Shown piece by piece: positions 25,929-34,670 of a stretch of 64,000 bases of DNA. Positions within the stretch are counted from its first letter, which is position 1. Each line of letters begins with the position of its first letter. Source of the DNA: an uncultured Bacteroidales bacterium (lineage in GTDB: Bacteria > Bacteroidota > Bacteroidia > Bacteroidales > P3); NCBI GenBank assembly GCA_900316055.1, contig ONBK01000006.1, positions 42,881 through 106,880 of the forward strand, read 5' to 3'. The notes beneath the pieces are model-generated. The model did not search any database. It saw only the letters and a list, made by a program, of their open reading frames with translations, and had not been told where the DNA came from. The position numbers were made by a program, and so were the translations under genes.

Positions 25929-28256
25929 ATGAAAAAAACATTATATATATTTTTACTTTTTCTATTTTCATTTTTCAATTTTCAATTCGCAGCGGCACAG
26001 TGTACCGTGAAGGGTGTGCTATTCGATGAGAAGAACGGCGAAGCAGTGCCGTTCGCAAATGTGGTACTTGACGGAACGTCCCACGGTTGCGCCACCGACA
26101 TCAACGGATTCTTCCTCATCAACAAAGTTCCCGAAGGGAAATACACTCTAAAAGTAAAATATGTGGGCTACGAGGAATACACCGAACAGCTCGACCTGAA
26201 GAAAAGCAAGACCGTCACCCTCACCATCCACCTCAAACCGTCGGCACAGACATTGCAGACAGTGGAAATCACCGATAGCCGTATCGAGGAACGCAAGATG
26301 CAGACACAGGTCAGCGTGGAGAAACTCCGCGCCAGCCAGATACAGCAGATGCCCTCCATCGGCGGCACCGCAGACATCGCGCAATACATGCAGGTGCTTC
26401 CCGGCGTGAGCTCCACCGGCGACCAGGGCGGACAACTCTACATCCGTGGCGGCTCCATGATCCAGAATCTCTGCCTCCTCGACGGCATGATTGTCTACAA
26501 CCCCTTCCACTCCATCGGTCTCTACTCCATCTTCGAGACCGACGTAATCCTCAATGCCGACATCTACACTGGCGGCTTCGGCGCCGAATACGGCGGCCGC
26601 ATGTCGTCCGTGATGGACATCACCACCCGCGACGGAAACAAACGCCACCACAGCGGCAAAATAGGCATCAACACCTTCGGTGCCAGCCTCATCCTCGAAG
26701 GACCGTTGAAACGCGAGAGCGACAAATCTAAGTCCACCATTTCATACCTCCTCACCGCCAAAAACTCCTACCTCTCCAAAAGCTCCGAAGCACTCTATTC
26801 CTATATCGACGGCGGCCTACCCTTCGACTTCCTCGACCTCTACGGAAAGCTCAGCTTTAACTCTGGCACCGGCAGCAAACTCAACCTCTTCGGATTCCGC
26901 TTCGACGACAAGGTCACCAACTATCAGGCTATCGCCGACTACCACTGGCAAAATGTCGGTGCCGGCACCAACTTCATGCTCGTCACCGGAGCCTCCGCCA
27001 TCCTCGACGGAAGCATCGCTTGGTCGAAGTATAACATCACCCTCGACGACGGCACCAATGACAGCAAATTCAGCGAGATTGGTGGCTTCAACGCCACCAT
27101 GCAAATCACCAACTTCATCGGCAACAACAAAGTGAAGTACGGTCTCAGCATCGAGGGTTACAACACCGACTACCAGTTTGTCAACCAGTATAAGAAACGC
27201 ATCTCGCAACATGAGCCTTCCACCTCCCTCTCTATGTTCGCCACCTATAAGTGGAACGCTGGCAAATGGCTCGTCGACCCTGGTGTGCGTGTGGTCTCTT
27301 ATGCCACCCTCGGCAGCTTCAACATCGAGCCTCGTCTCGCTGTGAAATACAACGCTTTCGACAACCTGCGTTTCAAATTTGCCGGCGGATTCTACAGCCA
27401 GATTTTCCTCGATGCACGCTCCGACAACGACATTGTCAACCTCTTCAGCGGCTTCCTCACCGGGTCAGCCGACCTCAATGTGCCATCGACTTTCCGCGGC
27501 AACGACGTCACCTCTTGCGTACAAAAAGCCAAGCACTTGGTTTTCGGTGCCGAATACGACCTCACCGAACACATCACCCTGAATGCCGAGTTCTACTACA
27601 AGAAATTCGACCAACTCCTCAACGCCAACCGCAACAAAGTCTACGACGACAATGACCCCATCTACAATAGTGGCCTGTATGCGCAACCCGAATATCTGCG
27701 CAAAGACTACATCATCGAGGAGGGATATGCCTCGGGCTTCGATCTCAGCATGCGCGCCGACCTCGAACGTCTTTATCTTTGGGCCACCTATTCGTTGGGC
27801 TTCGTGGAACGCAGCAACGAGATTCAGACCTACAACCCTCACTACGACCGTCGTCACACTGTTAATATCCTGGCCACCTACGCTCTCGGCGAGTGGCGTG
27901 AGTGGGAGCTCAGCGCCCGTTGGAGTTTCGGCTCCGGATTCCCCTTCACACAGACCCAGGGCATTTACTCCCAGCTGATATTTGGCAACAGCATCGTCTC
28001 CGACTACACACGCGAGAACGGCGAATACAGCCTCCACTATGCCGACCTTTATAAAGGCCGCCTCCCCTCCTACCACCGTCTCGACATCGGTGTAAAACGC
28101 AAATTCTCCCTCGGCACCCGCTCCATCCTCGAACTCAGCCTCTCGGCCACCAACCTCTACAGCCGCGAGAACATCTTCTACTTCAACCGTATCACCTTCG
28201 AGCGCGTCAACCAGTTGCCCATTCTCGTCTGCGCCGGCGCGACATTGACATTCTGA
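25929..28256 (+). CDS. TonB-dependent receptor with CarboxypepD_reg-like domain
   Basis: A 775-residue outer-membrane receptor. The signal peptide core (FSFFNFQF) is encoded by TTTTCAATTTTCAATT repeats. Residues about 25-110 form a carboxypeptidase-regulatory-like domain (VKGVLFDEKNGEAVPFANV), then a plug (IRGGSMIQNLCLLDGMIVYNP; GAEYGGRMSSVMD) and a 22-strand barrel ending in an aromatic TLTF. No SusD partner is nearby, so this is not a classical glycan-utilisation pair; ligand is unknown. The amino-acid permease begins four bases after its stop, suggesting a joint transcript and possibly linked substrates. Confidence 0.85.
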   Translation: MKKTLYIFLLFLFSFFNFQFAAAQCTVKGVLFDEKNGEAVPFANVVLDGTSHGCATDINGFFLINKVPEGKYTLKVKYVGYEEYTEQLDLKKSKTVTLTIHLKPSAQTLQTVEITDSRIEERKMQTQVSVEKLRASQIQQMPSIGGTADIAQYMQVLPGVSSTGDQGGQLYIRGGSMIQNLCLLDGMIVYNPFHSIGLYSIFETDVILNADIYTGGFGAEYGGRMSSVMDITTRDGNKRHHSGKIGINTFGASLILEGPLKRESDKSKSTISYLLTAKNSYLSKSSEALYSYIDGGLPFDFLDLYGKLSFNSGTGSKLNLFGFRFDDKVTNYQAIADYHWQNVGAGTNFMLVTGASAILDGSIAWSKYNITLDDGTNDSKFSEIGGFNATMQITNFIGNNKVKYGLSIEGYNTDYQFVNQYKKRISQHEPSTSLSMFATYKWNAGKWLVDPGVRVVSYATLGSFNIEPRLAVKYNAFDNLRFKFAGGFYSQIFLDARSDNDIVNLFSGFLTGSADLNVPSTFRGNDVTSCVQKAKHLVFGAEYDLTEHITLNAEFYYKKFDQLLNANRNKVYDDNDPIYNSGLYAQPEYLRKDYIIEEGYASGFDLSMRADLERLYLWATYSLGFVERSNEIQTYNPHYDRRHTVNILATYALGEWREWELSARWSFGSGFPFTQTQGIYSQLIFGNSIVSDYTRENGEYSLHYADLYKGRLPSYHRLDIGVKRKFSLGTRSILELSLSATNLYSRENIFYFNRITFERVNQLPILVCAGATLTF
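25955..25990 (+). repeat. TTTTTCAATT repeat coding a signal peptide core
   Basis: Imperfect TTTTCATT/TTTTCAATT units encode the FSFFNFQF part of the TonB receptor signal peptide. Confidence 0.6.
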
Positions 28257-28260
28257 TAAC

Positions 28261-28920
28261 ATGAATCTGAGCGAACTATTCTACGAGATACTGATTGTCG
28301 AGGACCGTTGGATGCTAATAGTCAACGGTCTGCTGGCCACCATTGTCATCACCTTGCTTTCGTTGTTTGTCGGCACACTTCTCGGTGGAGGCATCTATCT
28401 CATGACCCGCAGCAACCGCCCCTGGGTATGCAAGACCGCCCAAACCTATCGCTTCATTGTTCGCGGCACCCCCTTGCTGGTGTTGCTGTTATTCTTCTTC
28501 TACGTGGTGCTTTCCGGTGGCAACGGACTCCTTGCCGCCGTTGCGGCTTTTGCCATCAACTTCTCCAACCTTACCAGCTCGCTCTTCCAGAGTTCCATTG
28601 ACTCCGTAGGACGCGATCAGATTGAGGCCGGTCGTGCGCTGGGTTTCACCAACATGCAGAACTGGAAGTATATCGTGGCCCCCCAGGCACTGAAGAACGC
28701 ACTCCCTGCCTATAAATACCAAGCTGTGACCATGGTGAAAGGCACCTCCATTGTGGGTTATGTTGCCATCACAGACCTGACCAAGGCCACGGAGAGCATC
28801 CGTTCCTCCACCAGCCATTCGATTGTACCGCTGATACTGGTCACCGTCATCTATTTCATCCTTGCCTGGCTGCTCTGCAAACTGCTGGACTATATCGCCA
28901 TTAAAACCACTCGCATATGA
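28261..28920 (+). CDS. amino-acid ABC transporter permease
   Basis: A 219-residue inner-membrane permease of the polar amino acid (His/Glu/Gln/Arg/opine) family. Several transmembrane helices surround the cytoplasmic EAA loop, seen here as QIEAGRALGFTNMQNWKYIVAPQALKNALP, which docks onto the ATPase. Its stop overlaps the ATPase start (ATGA). No periplasmic binding protein is encoded in the window; in this family it can be elsewhere or fused, and here it is not fused to the permease. Substrate cannot be stated beyond polar amino acid or related amine. Confidence 0.85.
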   Translation: MNLSELFYEILIVEDRWMLIVNGLLATIVITLLSLFVGTLLGGGIYLMTRSNRPWVCKTAQTYRFIVRGTPLLVLLLFFFYVVLSGGNGLLAAVAAFAINFSNLTSSLFQSSIDSVGRDQIEAGRALGFTNMQNWKYIVAPQALKNALPAYKYQAVTMVKGTSIVGYVAITDLTKATESIRSSTSHSIVPLILVTVIYFILAWLLCKLLDYIAIKTTRI

Positions 28921-30002
28921 TATCCGTACGCCATCTCACCAAGTCATTCCCTACCTCTAACGGCAGACCGATACAAGCACTACGAGACATCAGCTGCGAA
29001 ATCCATGAGGGCGAAATTGTCTCCATTATAGGTCACTCGGGGTGTGGGAAAAGCACCCTGCTGCGCGCCCTCAACCTGCTCGATCCCCCCACCGCAGGTG
29101 AGATCCTCGTCAACGGAGAAAATATCCTGGTCAAAGGCTACCCCGCCCACCAACTGCGTCAGAAGATGGGCATGGTGTTCCAGCACTTTAACCTCTTCAA
29201 CCATCTTACCGTCCTCGAGAATGTCACTCTGGCCCCTATGAAGTTGCGTGGTCTCGACCGCACACAAGCCGAACAGGAAGGCATCGAATTCCTGCGCAAA
29301 GTGGGTCTAGCCGAGAAAGCCCAAGCGATGCCCTCCGCCCTTTCTGGCGGACAGAAACAGCGCGCCGCCATTGCCCGCACCCTCGCCATGAGGCCCAACA
29401 TTATCCTCTTCGACGAGCCCACCTCCGCCCTCGACCCCACCATGGTCGGCGAGGTACAAGGCGTCATACGCCTGCTGGCACAGGAGAAAATGACCATGCT
29501 CATCGTCACCCATGAAATGCGTTTCGCCCGTGACATCAGCAGCCGCATCCTTTTCATGCACGACGGTATAATCTATGAAGAAGGCACTCCCGAACAGATT
29601 TTCTCCCATCCCCAACGTCCCGCCACACAGGCCTTCGTGCGCCGCATCCGTAGCCTGACGTTTGACATCACAAACAACGACTTCGACTTCTACGACATGA
29701 CGACGCAGATCAAGCAATTCTGCATCCGCTACTCTATGCCTGAGAAGATGGACCCCATTACCCATGTGGTGGAAGAGATGCTGGTGCTGATGCGAAAATA
29801 CGACAGTCCCATCCATATCGAGGTAACCTACAGCGAGTTGAACCAAACCTCAACGATAGCCATCATTCATAAAGGCGAAACCCTCTCGCCCTTCGAGCGC
29901 GAAGACACCGACGAACTTGCTGTGATGATTATCCATGGTATGAGTAACGACATACATACCGAACAAACCCCTGAGGGTATCAAACTCACTTTCGCAATGT
30001 AA
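28917..30002 (+). CDS. amino-acid ABC ATPase fused to a degenerate RsbW-like (GHKL) domain
   Basis: A 361-residue protein. Residues 1-245 are a complete GlnQ-type ATPase: Walker A GHSGCGKST (about 38-46), signature LSGGQ (about 143), Walker B ILFDEPTSALD. Residues about 250-361 are extra. By eye they follow the RsbW-like kinase at 31820: VVEEMLVLMRKY against AMEEAVVNVMNY, IHKGETLSPFERED against CDSGIPFDPTQAE, and a shared HGMSNDI/RQIMDHI-type helix. The ATP-binding Asn and the DSG and GGLG motifs are lost, so this is probably a non-catalytic interaction domain. Placement directly before phosphatase, kinase and STAS genes supports a regulatory link, but this is inference. Confidence 0.8.
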   Translation: MISVRHLTKSFPTSNGRPIQALRDISCEIHEGEIVSIIGHSGCGKSTLLRALNLLDPPTAGEILVNGENILVKGYPAHQLRQKMGMVFQHFNLFNHLTVLENVTLAPMKLRGLDRTQAEQEGIEFLRKVGLAEKAQAMPSALSGGQKQRAAIARTLAMRPNIILFDEPTSALDPTMVGEVQGVIRLLAQEKMTMLIVTHEMRFARDISSRILFMHDGIIYEEGTPEQIFSHPQRPATQAFVRRIRSLTFDITNNDFDFYDMTTQIKQFCIRYSMPEKMDPITHVVEEMLVLMRKYDSPIHIEVTYSELNQTSTIAIIHKGETLSPFEREDTDELAVMIIHGMSNDIHTEQTPEGIKLTFAM

Positions 30003-30034
30003 CATTTTAAATTTTTAAACCAATAATACCAATT

Positions 30035-31816
30035 ATGAAGAAACTCAAATGGTGGCATTCGCTACACACTCGCAGCAGTCTGGCATTGATTATCATCGCG
30101 GCAGTGATGATAGAAGTAAGCGGTGCCGTACAGTTCTACTTCGCCCGCAACGGAATCCAAAAAGAGGTGGACGAGCGAGCCCAGTCTGAAATGAAGATGA
30201 AAAGCCTCAAGATACAAAAAGTGGTATCGAGCGTGGAGTCTGCCGTCGAAAACATCGACAGGTTGCTGGATTGGTCTGTCGAGAATCCCAATTATATCTA
30301 TCCCATTTTGGAGGAATTTGTCGAAAGCAACGAATGTATCCAAGGCTGTGCTATTGCTTTTGAACCCAACTATTTCCCTAAAAAGGGACGCTGGTTTGAA
30401 CCCTATGTCCGCCGCGACACTAACGGCACATACCTCCGCATGCAAATCGCCAATGAATCGCACGACTACCACAACATGTCATGGTACAAAGAAGGGAGGT
30501 TGGCTGACGGCGGCTTATGGACCGAACCCTATATCGACAATGAGGGTGCTCACGGCTTGATTTGTTCCTACACCCTCCCTGTACATAACTCTAAAGGTGA
30601 GGTTGTCGCCGTCTTCTGCGCCGACATGTTGCTCGACTGGCTCACCGAGGAATTTGTCCTCGACGAAAACACCAACTATTATTCCTTCATCGTCAGCCGT
30701 GAAGGCCGCATGCTGGCCTGTCCCGACAAATCTTTGATAATGAACTACACTCTTGACGATGCCAGCAATCAATTCCATGACGCCAATATCCCGGAGGTAA
30801 ACAAAGCCATGCTTGCCGGAAAAAGCGGCAGCGCCGAAGTGAAAAACAATGACGGCGAACTGAGCTACATGTATTATTCTCCAGTCGAGGGCAACACCGG
30901 CTGGTCGATGGCCATTCTCTTCCCTGACCGTGAGATTTACAAAGGACTGCGTGACATCGCCTTTAAGCTCGGAATACTCATGTTCCTCGGCCTCACTCTC
31001 ATGATTTACATTATGTGGCGCGCCGTCAAAGGCTTTAAACGCCTGCAAGCTGTCAGTGCAGAGAAAGAACGTATCGGCAGTGAACTGCGTATCGCCAGCG
31101 CCATCCAGATGGGCATGCTCCCCAAGACATTCCCTCCATACCCCGACCTCGACGAGCTGTCCATGTTCGGCACCCTCGTGCCCGCCAAGGAGGTGGGCGG
31201 CGACCTCTACGACTTTTACGTGCGCGATCAGAAACTATTCTTCTGCCTGGGCGACGTCAGTGGCAAGGGCGTACCCGCGTCACTGGTGATGGCCGTCACA
31301 CGAAGTCTCTTCCGCACTGTGTCGGCTCATATTGTGGAACCAGGGAAGGTAATGACACAAATGAACGAGGCCATGTCGGAGATGAACGAGAACTCGATGT
31401 TCGTCACCCTCTTCATCGGTGTACTCGACCTGCGCACCGGAATCCTGGCCTACTGCAACGCCGGCCACTGCCCTCCCATAGTCATCCATCAGGGTTCGGC
31501 CACACCTATCGTCATGGATGCCAACATCCCCGTGGGCCTCATGTCCGATTGGCAATACACGCAGCAGAACACTACCATACAGCCTGGCAGCAGTCTATTC
31601 CTCTACACCGACGGCCTCACCGAGGCTGAGGACGCCGAGCACAGACAGTACGGCGAAGAGCGCATGTTCGCCGCCCTCTCCCAGACCGACAGTCTGGCAC
31701 CACGCGACCTCATTGCGGCCATGACCGAGTCAGTCCACTCCTTCGTGGCCGGCGCTGAGCAGAGCGACGACCTCACCATGCTCGCCATCCAGTTTATCAA
31801 AACCATTAATGCCTAA
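30035..31816 (+). CDS. membrane sensor PP2C (SpoIIE-type) serine phosphatase
   Basis: A 593-residue membrane protein. One transmembrane helix at about residues 12-33, a periplasmic Cache-like sensor up to about 300, a second helix at about 307-327, then a linker and a SpoIIE-type PP2C domain from about 375 to the end. The metal-binding motifs are intact: GGDLYDFYV, GDVSGKGVPA, YTDGLTEAED and SDDLTMLAI. In partner-switching systems such phosphatases dephosphorylate a STAS anti-sigma antagonist; both kinase and STAS partner are encoded directly after it (three- and five-base gaps). The sensor ligand is unknown; the adjacent amino-acid transporter makes an amino acid plausible. Confidence 0.88.
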   Translation: MKKLKWWHSLHTRSSLALIIIAAVMIEVSGAVQFYFARNGIQKEVDERAQSEMKMKSLKIQKVVSSVESAVENIDRLLDWSVENPNYIYPILEEFVESNECIQGCAIAFEPNYFPKKGRWFEPYVRRDTNGTYLRMQIANESHDYHNMSWYKEGRLADGGLWTEPYIDNEGAHGLICSYTLPVHNSKGEVVAVFCADMLLDWLTEEFVLDENTNYYSFIVSREGRMLACPDKSLIMNYTLDDASNQFHDANIPEVNKAMLAGKSGSAEVKNNDGELSYMYYSPVEGNTGWSMAILFPDREIYKGLRDIAFKLGILMFLGLTLMIYIMWRAVKGFKRLQAVSAEKERIGSELRIASAIQMGMLPKTFPPYPDLDELSMFGTLVPAKEVGGDLYDFYVRDQKLFFCLGDVSGKGVPASLVMAVTRSLFRTVSAHIVEPGKVMTQMNEAMSEMNENSMFVTLFIGVLDLRTGILAYCNAGHCPPIVIHQGSATPIVMDANIPVGLMSDWQYTQQNTTIQPGSSLFLYTDGLTEAEDAEHRQYGEERMFAALSQTDSLAPRDLIAAMTESVHSFVAGAEQSDDLTMLAIQFIKTINA

Positions 31817-31819
31817 GCC

Positions 31820-32230
31820 ATGAAACGCCATCTTACACTCCACAATGACGTCAGTGAGATACCGCAATTGGCAGCCTTCATCGACGAAACAGCCGAAGAG
31901 GCCGGCATTGACATGGCTGTCGCCATGAGCCTCAATCTGGCCATGGAGGAAGCCGTAGTCAACGTGATGAACTATGCCTATCCTGCTGGCACCATGGGCA
32001 CCATTGACATCGATGCTGCATGCGACGACGGCAAACTCACCTTCGTCATCTGCGACAGCGGCATACCCTTCGACCCCACCCAGGCCGAAAACCCCGACGT
32101 CACCCTCCAGGCCGAAGACCGCGCCATCGGTGGCCTCGGCATCTTCCTCGTACGCCAGATTATGGACCACATCGAATACCAGCGCCTCAATGAAAAAAAC
32201 ATACTAACCCTTAGAAAACAAATAAAATAA
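31820..32230 (+). CDS. RsbW-like ATP-binding serine kinase / anti-sigma factor
   Basis: A 136-residue GHKL-fold protein with the N box LAMEEAVVNVMNYAY, the DSG motif (ICDSGIPFDP) and the glycine lid GGLGIFLVRQIMDHI. The length and motifs match RsbW/SpoIIAB-type kinases, which bind either a target (often a sigma factor) or an unphosphorylated STAS protein and phosphorylate the latter. It lies between the phosphatase and the STAS gene. No sigma factor is in the window, so its target is unknown. Confidence 0.88.
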   Translation: MKRHLTLHNDVSEIPQLAAFIDETAEEAGIDMAVAMSLNLAMEEAVVNVMNYAYPAGTMGTIDIDAACDDGKLTFVICDSGIPFDPTQAENPDVTLQAEDRAIGGLGIFLVRQIMDHIEYQRLNEKNILTLRKQIK

Positions 32231-32235
32231 AGAAT

Positions 32236-32538
32236 ATGAACACCACCATTAAAGAACAGAACGGCGAACTCGTAGCCCTCTTCAACGGACGCCTCGACAC
32301 CCCGGCAGCCCCCCAAACCGAGAAAGACATCCAACCCCTGCTGGCTGCCGAAGGAAAAAACATCGTACTTGACTGCAACGCACTGGAATACATCTCCTCC
32401 AGTGGCCTACGACTCTTCCTCACCATCCTCAAGAGTGCCAAACCGAAGGGTAGCCACGTCTACATCACCGGCATGAACGACGACATCCGCAACGTCTTCT
32501 CCATGACCGGATTCACCAACCTCTTCGAGTTCCGCTAG
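32236..32538 (+). CDS. STAS-domain anti-sigma factor antagonist
   Basis: A 100-residue single STAS domain. The phosphorylation site region IVLDCNALEYISSSGLRL contains the conserved serine after ISS. It would be phosphorylated by the RsbW-like kinase and dephosphorylated by the SpoIIE phosphatase encoded upstream, completing the partner-switching trio. It ends five bases before the convergent ung gene. Confidence 0.9.
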   Translation: MNTTIKEQNGELVALFNGRLDTPAAPQTEKDIQPLLAAEGKNIVLDCNALEYISSSGLRLFLTILKSAKPKGSHVYITGMNDDIRNVFSMTGFTNLFEFR

Positions 32539-32543
32539 GCCAC

Positions 32544-33221
32544 TCAGGCTATCCTCGTCCAATTGATAGGTTCCTTTCCCTGCTGAGTAAGGAACTTATT
32601 GCATTGCGAAAAATGGCGACAGCCGAAAAAGCCGCGATAGGCGGAGAGTGGTGACGGGTGCGGGGCAGTAAGAACCAGATGCTTGGACGTGTCAATCAGG
32701 GATTTTTTGGCAATGGCATAACTGCCCCATAGAAAGAAGACGAGGCCCGAACGTTGCTGACTGAGGGCCTGTATGGCGGCATCGGTGAAGGTCTCCCAGC
32801 CGTGACGCTGGTGACTGCCGGCCTGATGAGCGCGGACGGTGAGAGTGGCGTTAAGTAACAGCACACCCTGCTCAGCCCAGCCGCTGAGGTCTCCACAGGT
32901 GGTGGGAATCTGCGTGCCGAGGTCGTCGTTAATCTCCTTGATGATATTCACCAGCGAGGGCGGTACTTGGACACCCTGTGGCACCGAGAAACAAAGTCCC
33001 ATCGCTTGTCCAGGTTCATGATAGGGATCTTGTCCCAGAATGACCACTTTCACTTTATCGAACGGCGTAGTGTCGAAGGCGTTGAATATCTTGCCACCTG
33101 GAGGGTAGCAGGTATACTGCTGTCTCTCAGCGACAAGAAACTCCTTGAGTTGTGCGAAATAAGGTGCCTCGAACTGCGGCTGCAGCACCGCATACCAACT
33201 TGGATCAAGCTTTACGCTCAT
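32544..33221 (-). CDS. ung: uracil-DNA glycosylase
   Basis: A 225-residue family 1 uracil-DNA glycosylase removing uracil from DNA to start base excision repair. The water-activating motif [18 protein letters not shown] and the minor-groove loop [14 protein letters not shown] are present, and the length is normal. Its start overlaps the preceding MBL hydrolase stop by four bases on the minus strand, implying co-transcription. Confidence 0.96.
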   Translation of the reverse strand: MSVKLDPSWYAVLQPQFEAPYFAQLKEFLVAERQQYTCYPPGGKIFNAFDTTPFDKVKVVILGQDPYHEPGQAMGLCFSVPQGVQVPPSLVNIIKEINDDLGTQIPTTCGDLSGWAEQGVLLLNATLTVRAHQAGSHQRHGWETFTDAAIQALSQQRSGLVFFLWGSYAIAKKSLIDTSKHLVLTAPHPSPLSAYRGFFGCRHFSQCNKFLTQQGKEPINWTRIA

Positions 33222-33856
33222 ACTAAAAAAGAGTTATATTTCTTTTCTTTGCCAATCTGGCTAGCGATGCCGTGACCAGGAAGGACCCGGTAGTCTTCGG
33301 GGAGGGTGAGGACTCGTTCCTTGAGTTTCTCTATCAGCGTGGGGTAGTCTCCGCCAGGGAGGTCGGTACGTCCAATGCTGAAATGGAACAACGCATCACC
33401 AGTGAGGACAGCCTTCTCCTGCGGTAGCACGAAACAAATACTCCCTGGGCAATGACCCGGTACATAGCGGCATTCCACCTCGGTCTCTCCTACCCTCAAC
33501 AGATCGTTATCATTGATTTCCAATACCTCAAGGTCACTCATATTATCCACCGCAAAACCCATCAGCGAACCATAGACCTCGGCCTGTTTCAGCAGGTGGC
33601 GTCCTTCAGGATGCATCGTCACAGGCAATCCATAGTGCTCACAGCATTGTCGCAACCCGGCGATGTGGTCCACGTGCGCATGGGTGAGAAGAATATGGGT
33701 TACCTGCAGTGACGAGGATGCCACATACTCAACCAATTGGCTGTCCTCGTAGGAGGCTTCGGAGGCAGGGTCGACAATAGCACATTGTCGTGTCGCCTCG
33801 TCGACAATCACGTAGGTATTAACCTCAAAGTGGTTGAACGTAAACTGTTTAATCAT
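33218..33856 (-). CDS. MBL-fold metallo-hydrolase (glyoxalase II-like)
   Basis: A 212-residue metallo-beta-lactamase-fold hydrolase. The zinc motif [10 protein letters not shown], a later GHCPGS histidine, an Asp in TGDALF and a final GHG histidine give the dinuclear site of the glyoxalase II-type subfamily. Substrate is unknown; single-domain members hydrolyse thioesters or have unclear roles. It lies between a lipoprotein gene and ung in a minus-strand run starting with lysS. Confidence 0.85.
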   Translation of the reverse strand: MIKQFTFNHFEVNTYVIVDEATRQCAIVDPASEASYEDSQLVEYVASSSLQVTHILLTHAHVDHIAGLRQCCEHYGLPVTMHPEGRHLLKQAEVYGSLMGFAVDNMSDLEVLEINDNDLLRVGETEVECRYVPGHCPGSICFVLPQEKAVLTGDALFHFSIGRTDLPGGDYPTLIEKLKERVLTLPEDYRVLPGHGIASQIGKEKKYNSFLV

Positions 33857-33857
33857 T

Positions 33858-34670
33858 TCACTGAACCTTGGTCATCTGGAAGGTAGCGGTGTAAGTGGTG
33901 CCATCCTCACGTTGACGGAAAGCCGTCCAGTTCATTACGCCATCAACGATGGAAGCTATCTCCCACCACTCTCGGTGCTCTCCCTCGTCATCACCAACGT
34001 TCTTCCAACGTGTGCAAAGGAGGGTGCCGTCGACAAAATATTCTGTCATCTCGCTGGCGTTCGGCGTCCAGTTGCTGTCAGCATCCAAGACGTAGTAAAT
34101 ATAGGTACCGTCGTCAAAATACTCCCAGCGATGTGGCTCGCCATCGTCAAACTCCGATCCTTCACCACTGGTGACACGTCCTTCCCACGTGCCAAGAATA
34201 TCGCTGCTGTAGTCGTCAGAGACCCTGGTCCAAAGTGTCGTACCTTTGCTATCATACAACGTCTCTCCATTATGGGATACCGTGTATTCCATTTCGGCAA
34301 CTATCTCGGTCTCCGAAATGGACTTGACTTCTAATTCAGCCACGAAAGAGGTTGTCTTGTTGAGGTTCCCGTACATACTAATCTTGTTGCCATTCACAGT
34401 AATGAAACTTTTCGCACGGTAAGTCCACTTAGGTTGGGTTTCACTATAGTCCACTTTTGAAGCGCTAACGTAGCCTATGGTATCTGATTCAAAAGTGTAT
34501 ACCACCTTCTCGTTTGTCGTCAATGCGTTTCCATCGAACTGTGTCAACATCCATTTACCAAGCATCTGCTGGGAGAGGTTCTCAAATTCATTCTCCTTAT
34601 CCTTAGTGCAGGATGAAAATACCGTGGCCATGAGAGCCACCATCAAAAAAAGTTTCTTCATTGTATTCAT
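33858..34670 (-). CDS. lipoprotein, possibly lipocalin-like, function unknown
   Basis: A 270-residue lipoprotein: signal peptide with lipobox FSSC, Cys near residue 20, then KDKENEFE. The rest shows two similar beta-rich segments each starting with a GKW/GTW motif (MLGKWMLTQFDGN and ILGTWEGRVTSGEG), reminiscent of lipocalin-like Bacteroidota lipoproteins. The start can be the ATG directly after lysS or one three codons later, which fits the signal peptide equally well. Function unknown. Confidence 0.65.
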   Translation of the reverse strand: MNTMKKLFLMVALMATVFSSCTKDKENEFENLSQQMLGKWMLTQFDGNALTTNEKVVYTFESDTIGYVSASKVDYSETQPKWTYRAKSFITVNGNKISMYGNLNKTTSFVAELEVKSISETEIVAEMEYTVSHNGETLYDSKGTTLWTRVSDDYSSDILGTWEGRVTSGEGSEFDDGEPHRWEYFDDGTYIYYVLDADSNWTPNASEMTEYFVDGTLLCTRWKNVGDDEGEHREWWEIASIVDGVMNWTAFRQREDGTTYTATFQMTKVQ

